From the NCBI GenBank assembly GCA_004431415.1, contig QPMI01000626.1:62001-126000 (forward strand): a stretch of 64,000 nucleotides of DNA. The letters are read 5' to 3'. The translations under genes were made by a program, and so were the position numbers. The DNA is from Cyanophora paradoxa. Lineage: Eukaryota > Glaucocystophyceae > Cyanophorales > Cyanophoraceae. Numbering within the stretch: position 1 is the first letter of the stretch; each line of letters begins with the position of its first letter. Under the pieces are notes generated by a model, which was given only the letters and a program-made list of their open reading frames with translations, made no database searches and had not been told where the DNA came from. Shown piece after piece: positions 11,068 through 23,600 of this stretch.

Positions 11068-14000
11068 ATGCCGAGAGCTCCAGGCCTAGCGCCCGCGCTG
11101 GAGCAGCCGCCAGCTGCAATGGCCTCCTCCTCCTCCCCATCCAGCTCGCGCGCGCTTGCGCCCCTGAGGCCGGCCGCGCTCGACGCGCCGGACGATGGCG
11201 CGCGGTCGCTGGCGCGGGAGGTCGACCCAGAGGTGGCCGACCCGCGCGACGAGATGCGGCGCCTTGGCATCGGCGGCCCAGAGAAGAAGCAGGCGAAACC
11301 CGGCGATGCACAGTGCGACAGCGTATGGGAGAGCTCTAGATCTATAGATAGACTCTCCCCGCGAACCCTAGGCCTCCAGCTGACCCGTCGGCCGCATGCG
11401 CAGCGGCGCTGCCGTCCCAGGGCTGCCGGCGCCCGCGCCCGGAACGTACGCGCAGCCGCCGGCGGGGCACGTCTGGCACCGAACGGCCGGCGCCCACGTG
11501 CACGCGCACGGGCGCGACCACGAGAACGCTGGACCAGGGTCTGTTCCCGTCAACGACGTCGACGACGACGAATACGCCGAGCTGTATTCCGGGGCGGAGC
11601 GGCGGCCCATACCCGCGCCGCCCGAGGTGCCCTCCGGCTCTTCCTTCGAGAACGTCCCCCACAAGAGGACGCTCCATGGGTCCCTGCAGGTCCGCCTCCC
11701 ACGCGCTTGAATGGATCCAGACCTTGAATCGCTGACACCCATGCGCCCGCTCGCCCGCTCGCTCGCGACGGCAGTCGGCCTCGACGCGCGCAGCGGCGCC
11801 GCTGACGCGCGCGATCGGAGAGCGCTGGGCGCAGCTCAAGGAGCTCGCGACGTGGAACGGCCTCCGGCGCCTCGCGAAGGCCCAGAAAATCACCATCCTC
11901 TGCACCACCATCTACGGTCCGCGCTGGCGCCGAGCGGGCCCAAGCCGCAGCCACCGACGTCCCTCCCCGAGCTGATCGTGACGCGCCGCGCGCAGCCGTA
12001 CTCTGCGGCACGCTCGCGCACACGGCGTGGAAGGACAAGCTCGGCTTCAAGGGCCACATCATGCTCGTCATCCTGTGCGCCCGTCCCCGCCCCGCCCCGC
12101 CCCGCTAGAACTCTCGAAGTGCGGCCTGCGCATGCGCCTGACCGCTGGCGCCTGGATTCGATTCGTGCAGGTACTTCCTGATGTTCGCGCTCATTAAGGA
12201 CTTCGCGGCGGGCCTAGCCTTCTTGGCCGCGTTGACCGCCTGCCTGATGTTCGGTGCGGCCGATATCGATCCCGACCCCCGGCCCGCGCGGCGCGGCGCG
12301 GCGCCCGCCCGCCCGGCACGCGGCGGCGGCTGACGGTCAGCGCGCCCGCCCCGCCCCGCCCCACCCCGCGCCGCAGACATCGTCAGCCAGTCGGACGCCC
12401 TCGCCGGCTTCTCCAACGCCGGCGTCTTCCAGGCGCGCCCACCCTTGAATTTGATCCGGGTCCGGGGCGTCGAATTTGATCCGAAATTCGATCCAGGTCG
12501 GCGTGCTGTACGTGATCGCGGCGGGCATCGAGGAGACGGGCGCCCTCGACTACGCCCTACGCCGGTGCGACCCTCAAATCTTAAGCTCCCTTTAGACCCG
12601 CCTAAGTCTTAAGCTAGTCTAGATCTAGATCTAGATCTAGATATCGTTAAGGCCCGTCTAAATCTAGATCTAGATCTAGATTAGGAGAAGGGCGCCCTCG
12701 ACTACGCCCTGAGGCGGTGCGCGCGCGCCTACGCTCCGACGCCTTTGCCCCCGACCCGTCCTCTAGATCTTTCTAATCTAGCTAGATATAGCTACCCCCG
12801 ATCCTTCCTCTGGATCTTAGATCTAATCTAGATCTAGATTCAGATCTAGATATTGCCTAGGCCCACCTCACGCCGCCCGGGCCCCCACGCGCGTCGCTAG
12901 CCTACGTTTCTTCGACCCCGCCCGCGTCTCTCACGCCGCCCGTCTCACGTCGTCCGCCGCGCAGGGTGCTGGGGACGCCCAAGTCGAAGCGCGTCGCCAT
13001 CTTCCGCATCTGCGCCTCCTGCCTCTTCCTCTCCGCATTCCTCAACAACACCCCGTGCGTAGATCACGATAGATTACAATGGAATGCAATTTAATGCAGT
13101 TCCATCATTAAGGGGTTATATAAGAGCAACTTCGCCCGCCCTTCCAGCCCCGCAACATACTAAGCGGTTACATTTAGAACAACTATATATACGACTAGTC
13201 TAACGACACCCCGTACATTAGATTACAATTTAAATGTAGGTACATTATTGAGAAAGTTATAAAAGAGCGACTAGCTGTGCTCGAACAACTCTTCCTCTCC
13301 GCATTATTCCTAAACAACACCCCGTGCGTATATTACAATGGATTAGAGCAACTTTACTAAGGAGATCACATTATTCGGGATGTTATATTATATTAGAGTC
13401 TATAATGAGCAACTAGCTACAGTCTAACTAACAACTCTTTCTCTCCGCATTCCCAAACAACACCCCGTGCGTCCCATTGGATGGATCCGGATCCGCCCGC
13501 CCAGTCTCTCTAGCTATAGGTCCAGATCCGCCATCTTTTCGATTCTCTATCTCTCGGGCGCCGCGTTAGATCCGCCCGCCCGTCCACTGAGTCAGCCCCG
13601 CAACATACTAAGCGGTTACATTAAAACAACTATACAATACATAGCTAATTAAACGGTTACATTAAAACAACTATACATAGCTAGCTATAGTCCGACGACA
13701 CCCCGTGCGCCCCTCCGCCCCCGCCCGCCTGCCCAGTACTAGTCTCTCTAGTAGGATCCGATCTGGATCCTAGGACTAGGGCCAAAAATAGGTCCTTCAT
13801 CTTATCCGGATCCTCTATCTATCGGGCGCCGTAGATACCATTACAATATGCCCCGTAGATACCATTACAATATGAAAACCGGATCCTCTAGGTCCAGTTC
13901 GAGTGAATGGAGATCTATATGAAAGCCACTAGTCTAATAACACGTCTAGTCTCATGCGCCCGTTTAGTTTTCTCTGCGCCCGTCTGTTAGTCTCATGATT

Positions 14001-17000
14001 TACAATTGATATTTTCGGTCCCGGCCCGTGCGTCCCGCCCCTGACCACGACCCCGCGGCAGGATCGTCGCTATGATGTGCGTCGGCCCAGTGGGACTTTG
14101 CTTCCTCGTCCCCCCTTCCCCCCCCCCCCCTTTACGCGGCGAGCGGCACGGCAGGATCCCCATCATCTCCTCCTACTCCAAGCGGACCGGCATCGCCCCC
14201 TCCTACCTCCAGATGGTGCGCGCTCTGCGGCCGCTCCCCCGCCTCCTGTCACAAAGGCGCGACTCCTAGCCGAAATGTAAACGGCGCCGAGCTAGTCCAA
14301 GACTTTCCGGCTACGTAGCCTATGGCTTAGATACTCGTGACACGTGACGCGCGTGGAGGGACCGCCACGCCTAGCCATAGGACCGTAGGGCTGGTAGGAC
14401 CGGGCGAGCGTTCGCCTTAAGCTTACAACGGGCCGGCGTCTGACGTCTGACTTCGTTCGCAGCCAATGTCCTTCTCGACGATCCTGGGTGGGACCTGCTC
14501 ATACATCGGGACCTCGGTGCGCCCCGCCCCGCCCCGCTCCGCCCCGCCCCGCCCCGCCCCTGTGGCCGGGCCGGGCGGCCGTGGGGCGGGGCTAGCGTGT
14601 TCCCGCCGCCATGCACACATACGCGCACACTCTGCGCGGAGTCTGGACTCTAACGCCACGCCCACATCCGCCCAAAGCCACCTAAAGCCACCCCCCTCTG
14701 CTCCGGTCCCTCCCTCCCTCCCTCCCTCCCTCCCTCTCATCGCCGCCTCGCCATGTCAGGTGAACCTCGTGGCTTTCTCGCTGGCCAAGGCGCGCGAGCC
14801 GAACCTCGAGATGAGCAACCTCTTCGAAGTCGGCGTCATCGGCGGGCCCGTCGCCATTGTGCGCGGTAGGAAGGAGGCGAGGGGGCTAGCTATAGAGAGG
14901 TCCCTCGTGTTCACGGGCGTGGCGGATCCGATCGATATCGTGGCCGGGTGATATGATGAGATCCGTTAGATCTCCAGCGCTTGACCTAGATCACCTTTAA
15001 CCTAGATCTAATTAGAGATTAGCAACCTCTTCAGAGTCGGCGCCGTCGCCATATGGTCCGCCCCCGCCCGCCCGCCAGCCCGCCCGCCCGCAGACCCCAC
15101 AATTAGACCGAGGTCCCGACGTCCGGATCCGGATCCGAGGTTTCCAACGCTGAGATCCAACGCTGAGATCCAGATCTAGGCCGCCCGCCCGCCCGCCTCT
15201 CGTCCGCGCCTCTAAACCCAGGCCATGATCATAGACCTTCAATATCTAGATCGCCTCTAAACCTAGATCTCCGTCTAAACCTAGGTAGGACTGGGCGCGC
15301 GTTCTCCTTTCAACCTGGATCGCCTTCAGATCTCGAGGTTCCTAACGCCGAAGTCGAAGCTCTCGAGGCTTCTAACGCGGGAGTTGGGGGCCCGGGGCCT
15401 CCGACGCTCGTGATAAAGCTGACGCCGCTGACGCTGCGCGCGCGCGCAGGTCGGGCTGCTTTACCTCATCTTCTGCGGGCCCATCCTCCTCCCCAACCGG
15501 CGCTCCACTGCCGACGCCGACGCCGAGAAGAGCGCCCGCAAGTTCCAGATCTCCATGGAGGTCCGAAAATCCGATCTCAAGATCTAGATCCAGATCTAGC
15601 TTTAGATCTACGCTGAGGCGCCAAGCAAGAGAAGAAGCTTACCGACAGATATCGATACTCGTGATAGATGCTATAGCTAGGCGGGAGAAGTCGAAGATCC
15701 GAAAATCCGAGCTCTAGATCTACGCTTAAGCTTGACCTCTAACAAGCCAAAGGCCTCGGGGCGCTTAATAAGAAGCTTAGATCTGATCTCCATGCTTAGG
15801 CCGAGATTAGCGCCCGCAAGTTCCAGATCTCCATGGAGGTCCGAATTCGATCCCTAGATCTAGGTCTAGATCTACGCTTCAGCTTGACTTCTATCAATGC
15901 CTCGCGGATCCGGAAGTCCGAAGCCGCAGCGGAACCCGATGCTGCCCTCTTAGCTAGCATAAGTTTTCGATCATAAGATATAGAAGCTGGAGTAGAAGAT
16001 TCATAGAAGCTTTATAACTCGAGCTTCCTTCGTTTAGCTTACTGAATCAAGACTCGATCCGACGATCGCCTCGCGCAGGTGACGGGACGGTCCAAGCTCG
16101 CGGGGGCGAGCTACAAGGCGGCCGGGCTCGAGGTGCCGAGCCGCCGCGCCCCCTTGCATAAGAAGCTTAAGATGAACGTTTGATTCAGATGCTCTCGAGA
16201 TAAGTAAGAGACAGCCGAGGCGCTGGGATAGATAATTATAAGACAGCCCAGATAATCACTTCAGTTAAGAGGCCTGAGGTCGAGCTTAAGCTTCTCTCTA
16301 GTTTAGCCGCCTAACTTGTCGTGTGCCTGGCAGGACGTGGTGGCGACGGAGGTCCTGTGGGTCGGGCGCGGGGGCGCGCACTACGGCGCGCGGGCCTTCG
16401 ACGTCGGCGGCGCGACCGTCTTCCGGGGTGACCTCGTCCAGTACTCGGGGCCCCTCTGTGCGCCATTTGCCGAAAGTTAACTTCATTTTTATAAGGAGGA
16501 AACCTTATATCATTATATTATGTAATTCTCTCCTGCACATGTCTCGCCTGCTCCCCCTCGTGATCGTCGCTCATCTGGACCTCGTCCAGTATCATGATCA
16601 GCTTTCTTCTTAGGCTTCCTTGGCTAAATTCTTTAACCGCCTTCCGGGGCGACCTCGTCCAGTACTCGGGGCCCCTCTGTGCGCCCCGCCCCGCTGGGCC
16701 GCTGCACTCTAGATCCTGCCCGCAGAATTCCTTACATAAATTACAAGCTAAGAAGCTAGATTGCAGAATTAACGTTCGTTCCTTCTCCTGCGCACGCCTC
16801 CCCTGCAGAATCAGCTTTCTTCTCAGGCTTCGAATTTCTTGGCTAAACTCTTGTGCCGTACAGACGCGGTCAAGGAGCTCCTTAAGTTTGACGGCCTGAG
16901 CGTCCTCGGCGACCAGGTGGGATCCTATCATTTCACTTCATTTTCATTCTGCTTAACTCAGCTTTGATCTCGCTTCGGGTACTCGGATATTAATTCAGCT

Positions 17001-19649
17001 TTGATTTCGCGTTCCTGTATCTGATATGCACGCGAAGTCAAAGCTGAATAATCGAAACTTTAAATATAAATTAAGCTTTGATTTCACGGAGATCCTTTCC
17101 AACTTCGAATTCGAATTCAGCTTTCATTTCGCTTTCATTCCGATTTCTGATATATATATACGTGCCCGCGCAGGTGACGAAGCTCGAGGAGGAGGTGATG
17201 CGCTCGAAGGACGCGGCGGACGGCCTCGTGCTGGGTACACTCACCGCGAAATCAAATCAAAGCTGAAATCAAAGCTGAATATAGAATCGTGCTAGGGACC
17301 CTCGCCGTGGCCGCCAAGTCGCCCCTCGTCGGCCGCTCCGCGCGCCAGCTCCGCATGCGGGAGACCTTCCGCGCCGCCCTCCTCGCCCTCCAGCAGCGGC
17401 CCGGCGAGACGCTCACCGTGGCGGTGCCCGACGCGCCCCTCATCGCCGGCGACGTCCTCCTCGTCGCCTGCCCGCCCTCCGTCCTCCGCGCCCAGCAGCA
17501 CCTCGCCGATTTCGCCAGCGCCGTCGAGGTGAGAATTCGAGCGCTCACGAGAGCACGGGGGCCGCCGCCGCTCCTAGAACGGGAGCTCGCTCGCCTAGCG
17601 CCTCCGCCACACCAGTTCCCCCGCCTCCATCCTACCAAGCACCTTCCTCCCTCCCTCGCAGATCGAGGACTCGGGCCGCTTCGTCAACCGGGTACGCCTT
17701 TCATTCATTCCTCGCCTCCTCTTCCTTCTAATTGTATATATACGCATGTGAGGGCAGCCGTCGCCGCTGAAGATGGCGCTCGCGACGATCCTCACGGTGG
17801 GCATGATCGTCATGCCCTCCATCGTGGACGCCGTCCCTGCCCTCTGGTACGGTTTTCCCCCTGGAATCCGCCCTAGGGCGCAGAGATAGCCCAGTTATAA
17901 GCCCAAGGCGGCTTAGGCGTGAAGGACGTGTCCTTTATCTTATCAACTCTAACGGTTCCTTCCCGGGCGGCTGGCGCACGCAGGTACTCCCCCTGGAACG
18001 CCAAGGCGGCCCCCAACAAGCTCTCCCTCACCCACACCGTCCTCCTCGCCGGTGAGCGGGGTTGCTGCTAGCTATAGTGCGGGAAGCGAAATCGTAAACC
18101 TAAAAGAGTCTTCCAAAACGGTTTCTAACCCTAAATAACCTAATAAGTAATTCTAATAATAAGTAATTGACCTAATAAACTAGCATCAACCTTTTGATCC
18201 AATATTTATAATAAACTAGCACGATCCGTAGCCTTCCTTATGATGGCGTTCGAATTCCGATCTAGATTATACGCTTCTGATCATCATGATCTAGATTATA
18301 CACATTATACACTTATTAGATACTTACACATTGTACACTTATCTGATCATCATGGGGGCGCGCAGCCTTTCTCATGATGGCGTTCCGCGTCGTCCGGGCG
18401 AAGAAGGCGTACAAGTACGTGGGCGCCGGCGTCCTCCTCACCATCGCCTGCGCCTTCGGGACGCACGCGAAAGAGAAGACCTAAAAGAGTCGTGTTTCCT
18501 AGCCTTAGTAGATCGATATCTAGATCTGACGATGAGACGCTATCCTCCGTCCTCCTCACGTGCGTCCTCCGTCGCCTGACGCCCTCCTACAGGTACGTCG
18601 GCGCCGACGTCCTCCTCACCATCGCCTGCGCCTTCGGCGTCGGCACCGCCCTCGAGGTGCGCGAATGAGAGAGCGGGGGGCGCCGCCGCTTCTAGCTCGC
18701 CTAGCTCGCCTAGCTAGCTCTTAGCTGGCCATGGGGACCCAGCTCCCCCGCCTCCGTCCTACAGCCGACGTCCCATGGCCGCCCTCGCACAGCGCTCCGG
18801 CATCGCCACCGTCCCATGGCCGCCCTCGCCTAGCTAGCTAGCGCCTCCGCCACACCCCGCTCCTAGCTGGGGACCTATATATAGCTAGCTCCCCCGCCTC
18901 TATACATCCTACAGCCGACGTCCCGCCCTCGCACAGCGCTCCGGCATCGCCGCCGCCCTCGCCGACTCCATCGTCGACATCTTCAAGGTTCGTGCTCGCG
19001 CGTGTTTGGGGGTGGATACTAGCAATGCTGTACGGCGGCGCCCGCCCCGGCGCCGGCCCGGCTCCTAGCCTTGCAACCGCCCCGGTTCTGAGAGCGCCGC
19101 TGTACCCCCCCCAGGGATCCGACCTGGGCCTCCTCTTCGGCGTGTACCTCGCGACTGGCCTCCTGAACAACGTGCGCGTATACGTACCCCCTTTCTCATT
19201 TGCTCCTGTACCCCCTGACCCGTGGCCATCCGCCCGCCCGCCCGCCCTTGTCTTAGGTCATCTCGAACGCCGCCTGCGTCGCTCTTGTCTTCCCCGTCGT
19301 CTACAACATCCTGGTTCGAGTTCGGCTCCCCGAAGTGCCCTTTTCCCCTGAAATCGCGTACCCCCGCAGAAGGGGAAAATGGCCGTCAAGGTCCTCGTGT
19401 ACCTGATGATGATGGCCGGATCCGCCTCCTTCAGTACCCCCATCGGTCCGCTGATTCATTTTCTTCGAGCCCTGGAGGGGGTACCATGCCTGACGAGCCT
19501 CCGCAGGGTACCAGACGAACCTAATGGTGCAGAAGCCCGGGGGGTACCGCTTCCTGGACTACGCAAAGTTCGGGATTCCGCTGCAGCTGATCGCCATGGG
19601 CATCTCCGTACCCCTCTGCTACTACGCCTTCCGTGACACGCAGATGTGA
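11068..19649 (+). CDS. SLC13/DASS-type anion permease with TrkA-C domain (SAC1/SLT-like)
   Basis: Membrane transporter resembling algal SLT/SAC1-like sodium-sulfate permeases. Exons readable with matching phase include 11068-11307, 11405-11687, 11835-11916, 11996-12074, 12171-12253, 12377-12432, 12497-12564, 12965-13054, 14062-14076, 14155-14215 and 14463-14516. Diagnostic motifs: ALAGFSNAGVF, IEETGALDYALRR, LFLSAFLNNTP with IVAMM, and ILGGTCSYIGTS followed by NLVAFSLAKA. The cytosolic middle carries a TrkA-C/RCK-C stretch at 17289-17530 (KSPLVGRSARQLRMRETF ... LIAGDVLLVACP). The second membrane half resumes near 17690 (MALATILTVGMIVMPSIV) and continues with ATGLLNN, VISNAACVALVFPVVYN, SASFSTPIG and YQTNLMVQKPGGYRF. 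It ends CYYAFRDTQM and TGA at 19647-19649. At least one intron uses a GC donor (after 12432). Substrate (sulfate or another anion) is inferred from family only. Confidence 0.8.
12684..12722 (+). repeat. Exon-end echo of exon 12497-12564
   Basis: The intron repeats the end of the preceding exon together with its donor: GGCGCCCTCGACTACGCCCT, an Arg pair, then gtgcg. Both copies encode GALDYALRR. Either donor could be used, or this is a decayed tandem duplication. Confidence 0.8.
13288..13472 (+). repeat. Two exon-end echoes of exon 12965-13054
   Basis: Copies at 13288-13328 and 13432-13472 repeat the exon end ctcttcctctccgcattcct, then aacaacaccccgtgcg, including the GTGCG donor. Shorter remnants of the last dozen bases occur near 13205 and 13689. 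The copies carry small indels that break the frame. Confidence 0.8.
15017..15056 (+). repeat. Exon-end echo of the exon ending near 14858
   Basis: Degenerate copy of agcaacctcttcgaagtcgg and gcgtcatcggcgggcccgtc, with about 12 bases lost, lying in the next intron. The original encodes SNLFEVGVIGGPVAI. Confidence 0.6.
15809..15843 (+). repeat. Exon-end echo of the exon ending near 15560
   Basis: gcgcccgcaagttccagatc then tccatggaggtccga appears at 15529-15566 and again here, almost unchanged, about 280 bases downstream. It encodes ARKFQISME plus the gtccga donor. Confidence 0.85.
16638..16690 (+). repeat. Exon-end echo of 16415-16465
   Basis: cttccggggcgacctcgtcc then agtactcggggcccctctgt and gcgcc is repeated with one or two changes. 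A further fragment (ggacctcgtccagta) lies near 16577, and a second pair of about 45 bases (tcagctttcttct...ttggctaaa) lies at 16600 and 16811. Confidence 0.8.
18412..18660 (+). repeat. Duplicated exon pair in the SLT-like gene
   Basis: The segment tacgtgggcgccggcgtcct, then cctcaccatcgcctgcgcct, occurs at about 18414-18470 and again at 18595-18651. Both encode YVGA(G/D)VLLTIACAFG. The second continues GVGTALE and then joins the next exon, so it is the better candidate; the first runs into a stop after THAKEKT. An acceptor-side echo (gcacagcgctccggcatcgc) occurs at about 18788 before the true exon at about 18933. Confidence 0.75.
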
Positions 19650-20680
19650 GGGCAGGGCGCCAGCCGCTGAGCGCCCCGGCCCATCGACTGCTAGCGCAAG
19701 CGGACGCCTTATTGATCGGGCCACGCTTTTTCTATCGATTAGCCGTAAACATTCTTTCAAGCTCTCGTTTCGCTCTGAGAGATTTAATCAAGATAGCTAA
19801 GTAGCCGTTACGAAATTTAATAGTGATCATAACAGAGAAGTAGACTACGTTTAGAACATCCGTTGATACCTTTAATTTGGTCGATGTCGACGCCGTGACG
19901 TCAGGCCGCTGGGCATTGCCAAGCTGAGCCGGCCGCGCCCCGGGCCGTGATCATGAGCCGCCGTGCATGCATGAGCTCATGGTCTCGAGGCTTCCGGATC
20001 ACGTGCACAAATCCCGGTTGCGATGCGTGGCGCCGGAATGCGCATCCTGGCAGCCTTCAGGTTGCACCCTCGTGTGATCATGACTCGTGAATCGTGATCA
20101 TGCCATGATGAGTCGTGAACGGCGCCCAAGAGCCAAATGCATGCACATGCGGTCGGCGCGCATGAAGTTCGCAGGTCTAGCTATAGAAGCTTTAAGTGAC
20201 ATCGTCGAGCTCGGGGCCGCTCTCGATGATCTCATGATTCTGAGCAGCTGCAGTGACTCGATGACTGATTGCGGCGGAGCCCAGCCCCCCTCCAGCAGCT
20301 GAGCCGCTACTCGAGCTCGTGACTCCCGGGGCGGGCTAAAAATCGACCACTGCGAATTCGAATGCACTGCACATGATCACTGCACTGCGTCCACGAATGG
20401 ACAGCTGCACTGCGTATGCGAATGAGAAAGGCACTTGCATTGGGGAAAAAATCGTCAAAGACACTGGACGACAAAGACGAAGACGAAGACGAAAGGAAAA
20501 AAAATGTATGCCGAGCGAAAAGGGATTATAAACCAAATTGACACAGTACGAAGGTAAAGTGAAGAGGTTGAGATAGCCTAGTATAGTAGTAGTAGGAGTA
20601 ATCACAAAAGAAACGCGACAAGAACGACGCGAGGACTCCAACAGCCTACCAGAAGCTTAAGCGATCGGCACGCGTGATCT
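19650..20680. other. Intergenic region between convergent permease genes
   Basis: Contains palindromic words (tgatcatga, gcatgcatg, gagctc) to about 20340. An AT- and purine-rich stretch follows at about 20440-20640, with gaagacgaagacgaagacga and gtagtagtagtagg. The purine-rich part resembles the retroposon at 10.7-10.9 kb in character but I could not align it. No gene recognised. Confidence 0.5.
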
Positions 20681-23600
20681 TCAGATTCTGTATATGCAGC
20701 TACTCGTGGGAATTCGCGTCGAGACGGCGCCGGCGCGGGCTGGGCCGCTGCGAGAGGGAGGCCGGGGTGGGATCGACGGCTTGCACGGCCGCGGCGGCGG
20801 AGGCAGTCGCCCCGTCCGCCCCGGCGGCAGCGCTAGCCGCGGGCGCCTCATCCGCGGCCGTGCCGGCCGCCCGGGCTGCAGCAGCAGGAGCAGCAGGGGG
20901 CGGGTCGTGCCCCGGCCCCGGGACGTCCGCGGGGCGTTGGCGACAGCCGCGGGCCGCGGGGCTAGCTCGAGCTCGCGATTGACATCGCGATCGCCCCTGT
21001 CAGAGGAGGGCGACACGCCTTCGGCCACCCTCACCGCCGCCGGCGCCGGCGCCGGAACCGGGGCCGCCGGCTCGCAGCCCGCCGCGACGCAGCCCGGGGC
21101 AGGGGCCGGGGCCGGGGCCGGGGCCGGGCCCTCCGCCTCCTCCCCGACTTTGATCTCGTCCATCGACATCCCGGGTGAGGCCAGGCTCGACTGGACGCTT
21201 CGGCACCGGCCGCCGCCGTCGCTACTGCGGATGCCGGTCGTGAACTGCCCGCCCGTCAGAAGCGCCCCGGCCCGAAATCGCGTGCGGAGCGGGGCGGGGC
21301 GGGGCGGGCGGGGCGGGGCGCACGGACGCCGAGGCCGAGTTGCGGTCGCGGTCGATGGAGAAGCGGAGCACGCGGGCGTGCAGCGAGCCGCCCACGAGGT
21401 CCAGGTGCCGGTCCAGCGAGAGGCGCGTGTGCACCCTGCGGGTTCGCTCGTTAACGTTCAATCGATCTCGAACAGTTCGTTTGATCCCGAAGATTTATTC
21501 GATATATTCGTTCGATCCCGAGCACTTCGTTCGATCCCGAAGATTTATAAGATTTATTCGTTCGATCCCGAACAGTTCGTTCGATCCCGAAGCGGGGCGC
21601 GCGCACCCGGCCGCGGCGGCGTCCCCGGCAGTGTCGGCTCCGCGGTGCTCGGAGGCGCCGGGGAGGCATAGCGAGGTGCGGGGCAGGCAGAGGCTCCGCC
21701 GGACCTTCGTACCGATCTTCGGGATTGAACGAATTAATCTTCGGGATCAAACGAACCTCGATCGAGCGCCGCGCCGCGAAGTTCGTGTCCGCCACCACCG
21801 CTGTCCCCGAGATCAAGAAGGGTTGCGAAGAAAGATATCGATTACAGTGAGCCCTAACGGCTCGCGAGCTTAGGAGGGAGGGAAGCTTGAGGGGGAGCTC
21901 GAGGCGGGAAACGGGCAGGCTCGGATGTTTTCTTTAGGCAGGAACTTCAAGGCGGCCCTGGTACCTCGTAGGGCGCTCTGGATTGGCATCTAAAAGCCTC
22001 GATCCAGGCACCTCATGGGGCGCTCTAGACTGGCAGAGGGGAGGATACTATGACATCGATGTTTAGACTTGGTCGGGAGGAGACACGAGGCGGAAAACAG
22101 GGCGGCGCTCACACATGAACTTGGTGGAGACGGCGCCGTCGAAGCCGGCGTCGTGGAACGACCACTCGTCCTCCGGCCGCGCCACCTCTGCCCCCGGCCC
22201 CGCCCCTCGTTCGTTCGTTCGATCCCGAAACGTTCCTTCGATCCCGAAAAGTTCGCACCGTGCCCGGCGATGTAGGTCGGCAGCACGTTGCGCTTCTGGG
22301 CGCTGCGCCGCGCGCGCCGCCGAGGGCGCGTCAGAAGGGGACCCTCAAGAGCTCGAGCCTGGGCGGGGCGGCGGGCCGGGCCGGGCCGGGCCGGGCTGTG
22401 CGGTGCGCACCGTACCGACCAGTCGGCGAACTCGCACTTGTCCTTGGTGCCGTAGAGGCCCCGCTGGCCGCCCCAGATCAGCAGCACGTACGCTGCCAGC
22501 CAGCCCCCGACGATCCCTGCCGCCAGTCGTTCGATCCCGAAGTCAGTCGTTCGATCCCGAAACGATCGTTCGATCCCGAAACGATCGTTCGATCCCGAAA
22601 CGATCGTTCGATCCCGAAACGAGCGCGGGGCACCGAGGGCGATGTAGCCGGAGACGGCGGGGGCGTTGAGCGGGGCCGGCAGGTCCTTCGCCAGGAAGGC
22701 CACCACGTAGATCACGAAGACCTGCGCGCGCCGCCCCTCGTTCGTTCGATCCCCAAAAGTTCGATCGATCCCGAGCAGCCTCAGGGGCCTTAAGCTAAGC
22801 CTCAGAGGCGCTCCGAGGCGGCGCCGCCGGCCACGGCCGCCCGCCGCGTTGCGAGCAGGAGGCACTACGAAGGCACACGAAGGCACACGCGGGCGCGGGG
22901 GCCGGGGGGGTGGGGGCCGGGCCGGGGCGGGGTACGCGCCTCCATGAGGTTGAGGAAGAGGCCGAGGACGGGTACGACGCCGTGGCGCCACCAGTTGAAG
23001 TGCGGCTTCCCCGCAAAGTTCACAACGCACGTGAAGCAGATCCCCGCTGCAAGTCGGGCCGGGGGCGAAATTCGGTACCCCGGAACTCGGAACCCGAAAA
23101 GAGGGGGTACGCAGATAGATACCGTAGAGGAGAAAGGTACCCACGTTGCTCGCCATCGTGATTCCTATCGAGAAACAGCTAGATAAGCTATCCGTATGGG
23201 TTTCTCAAGTAAGATCCGATAGAAATGCACCGGTCATGACGATTGCGTTCGCGGCGGGACTGTCGCCCGACACGCACGCCACCGCCAGCACAGCGTTCAC
23301 GGCTGCGCCCGCAAGAAAGAGAGAGAGAGAGAGAGGCCGTGAGGCGCGAGCGCACGGCGGCGGCGGCGGCGGCGGCGGAAAAAGGGTGAAAAGATGAGGC
23401 CGCACCGAAGGAGATGAGGATGCCGACCCACGGGGTGCGCCAGGTGCGGTGCAGGCGGCACATGAACGAGGGCAGCTGCTTCTCGGTCGCCATGAAGAGC
23501 GAGACCCGCACCGCCGCGTTGCTCGCCCCCAGCCTGCTCAGCTCGAGCTCAGCTCGCGTTACCGGCTCAGCTCGAAACAATTAACGATATAAAAGAGAGT

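Noticed and set aside
21466-22622. Possible CRISPR array from the regularly spaced ttcgatcccgaa copies
   Set aside because: The units abut or have 4-8 base spacers, vary, and lie in introns of a eukaryotic gene.
21990-23156. Long 388-residue minus-strand frame
   Set aside because: It crosses several clear introns (ttcgatcccgaa clusters, GC-rich tracts); only short parts of it match permease exons, so the frame as a whole is not a protein.
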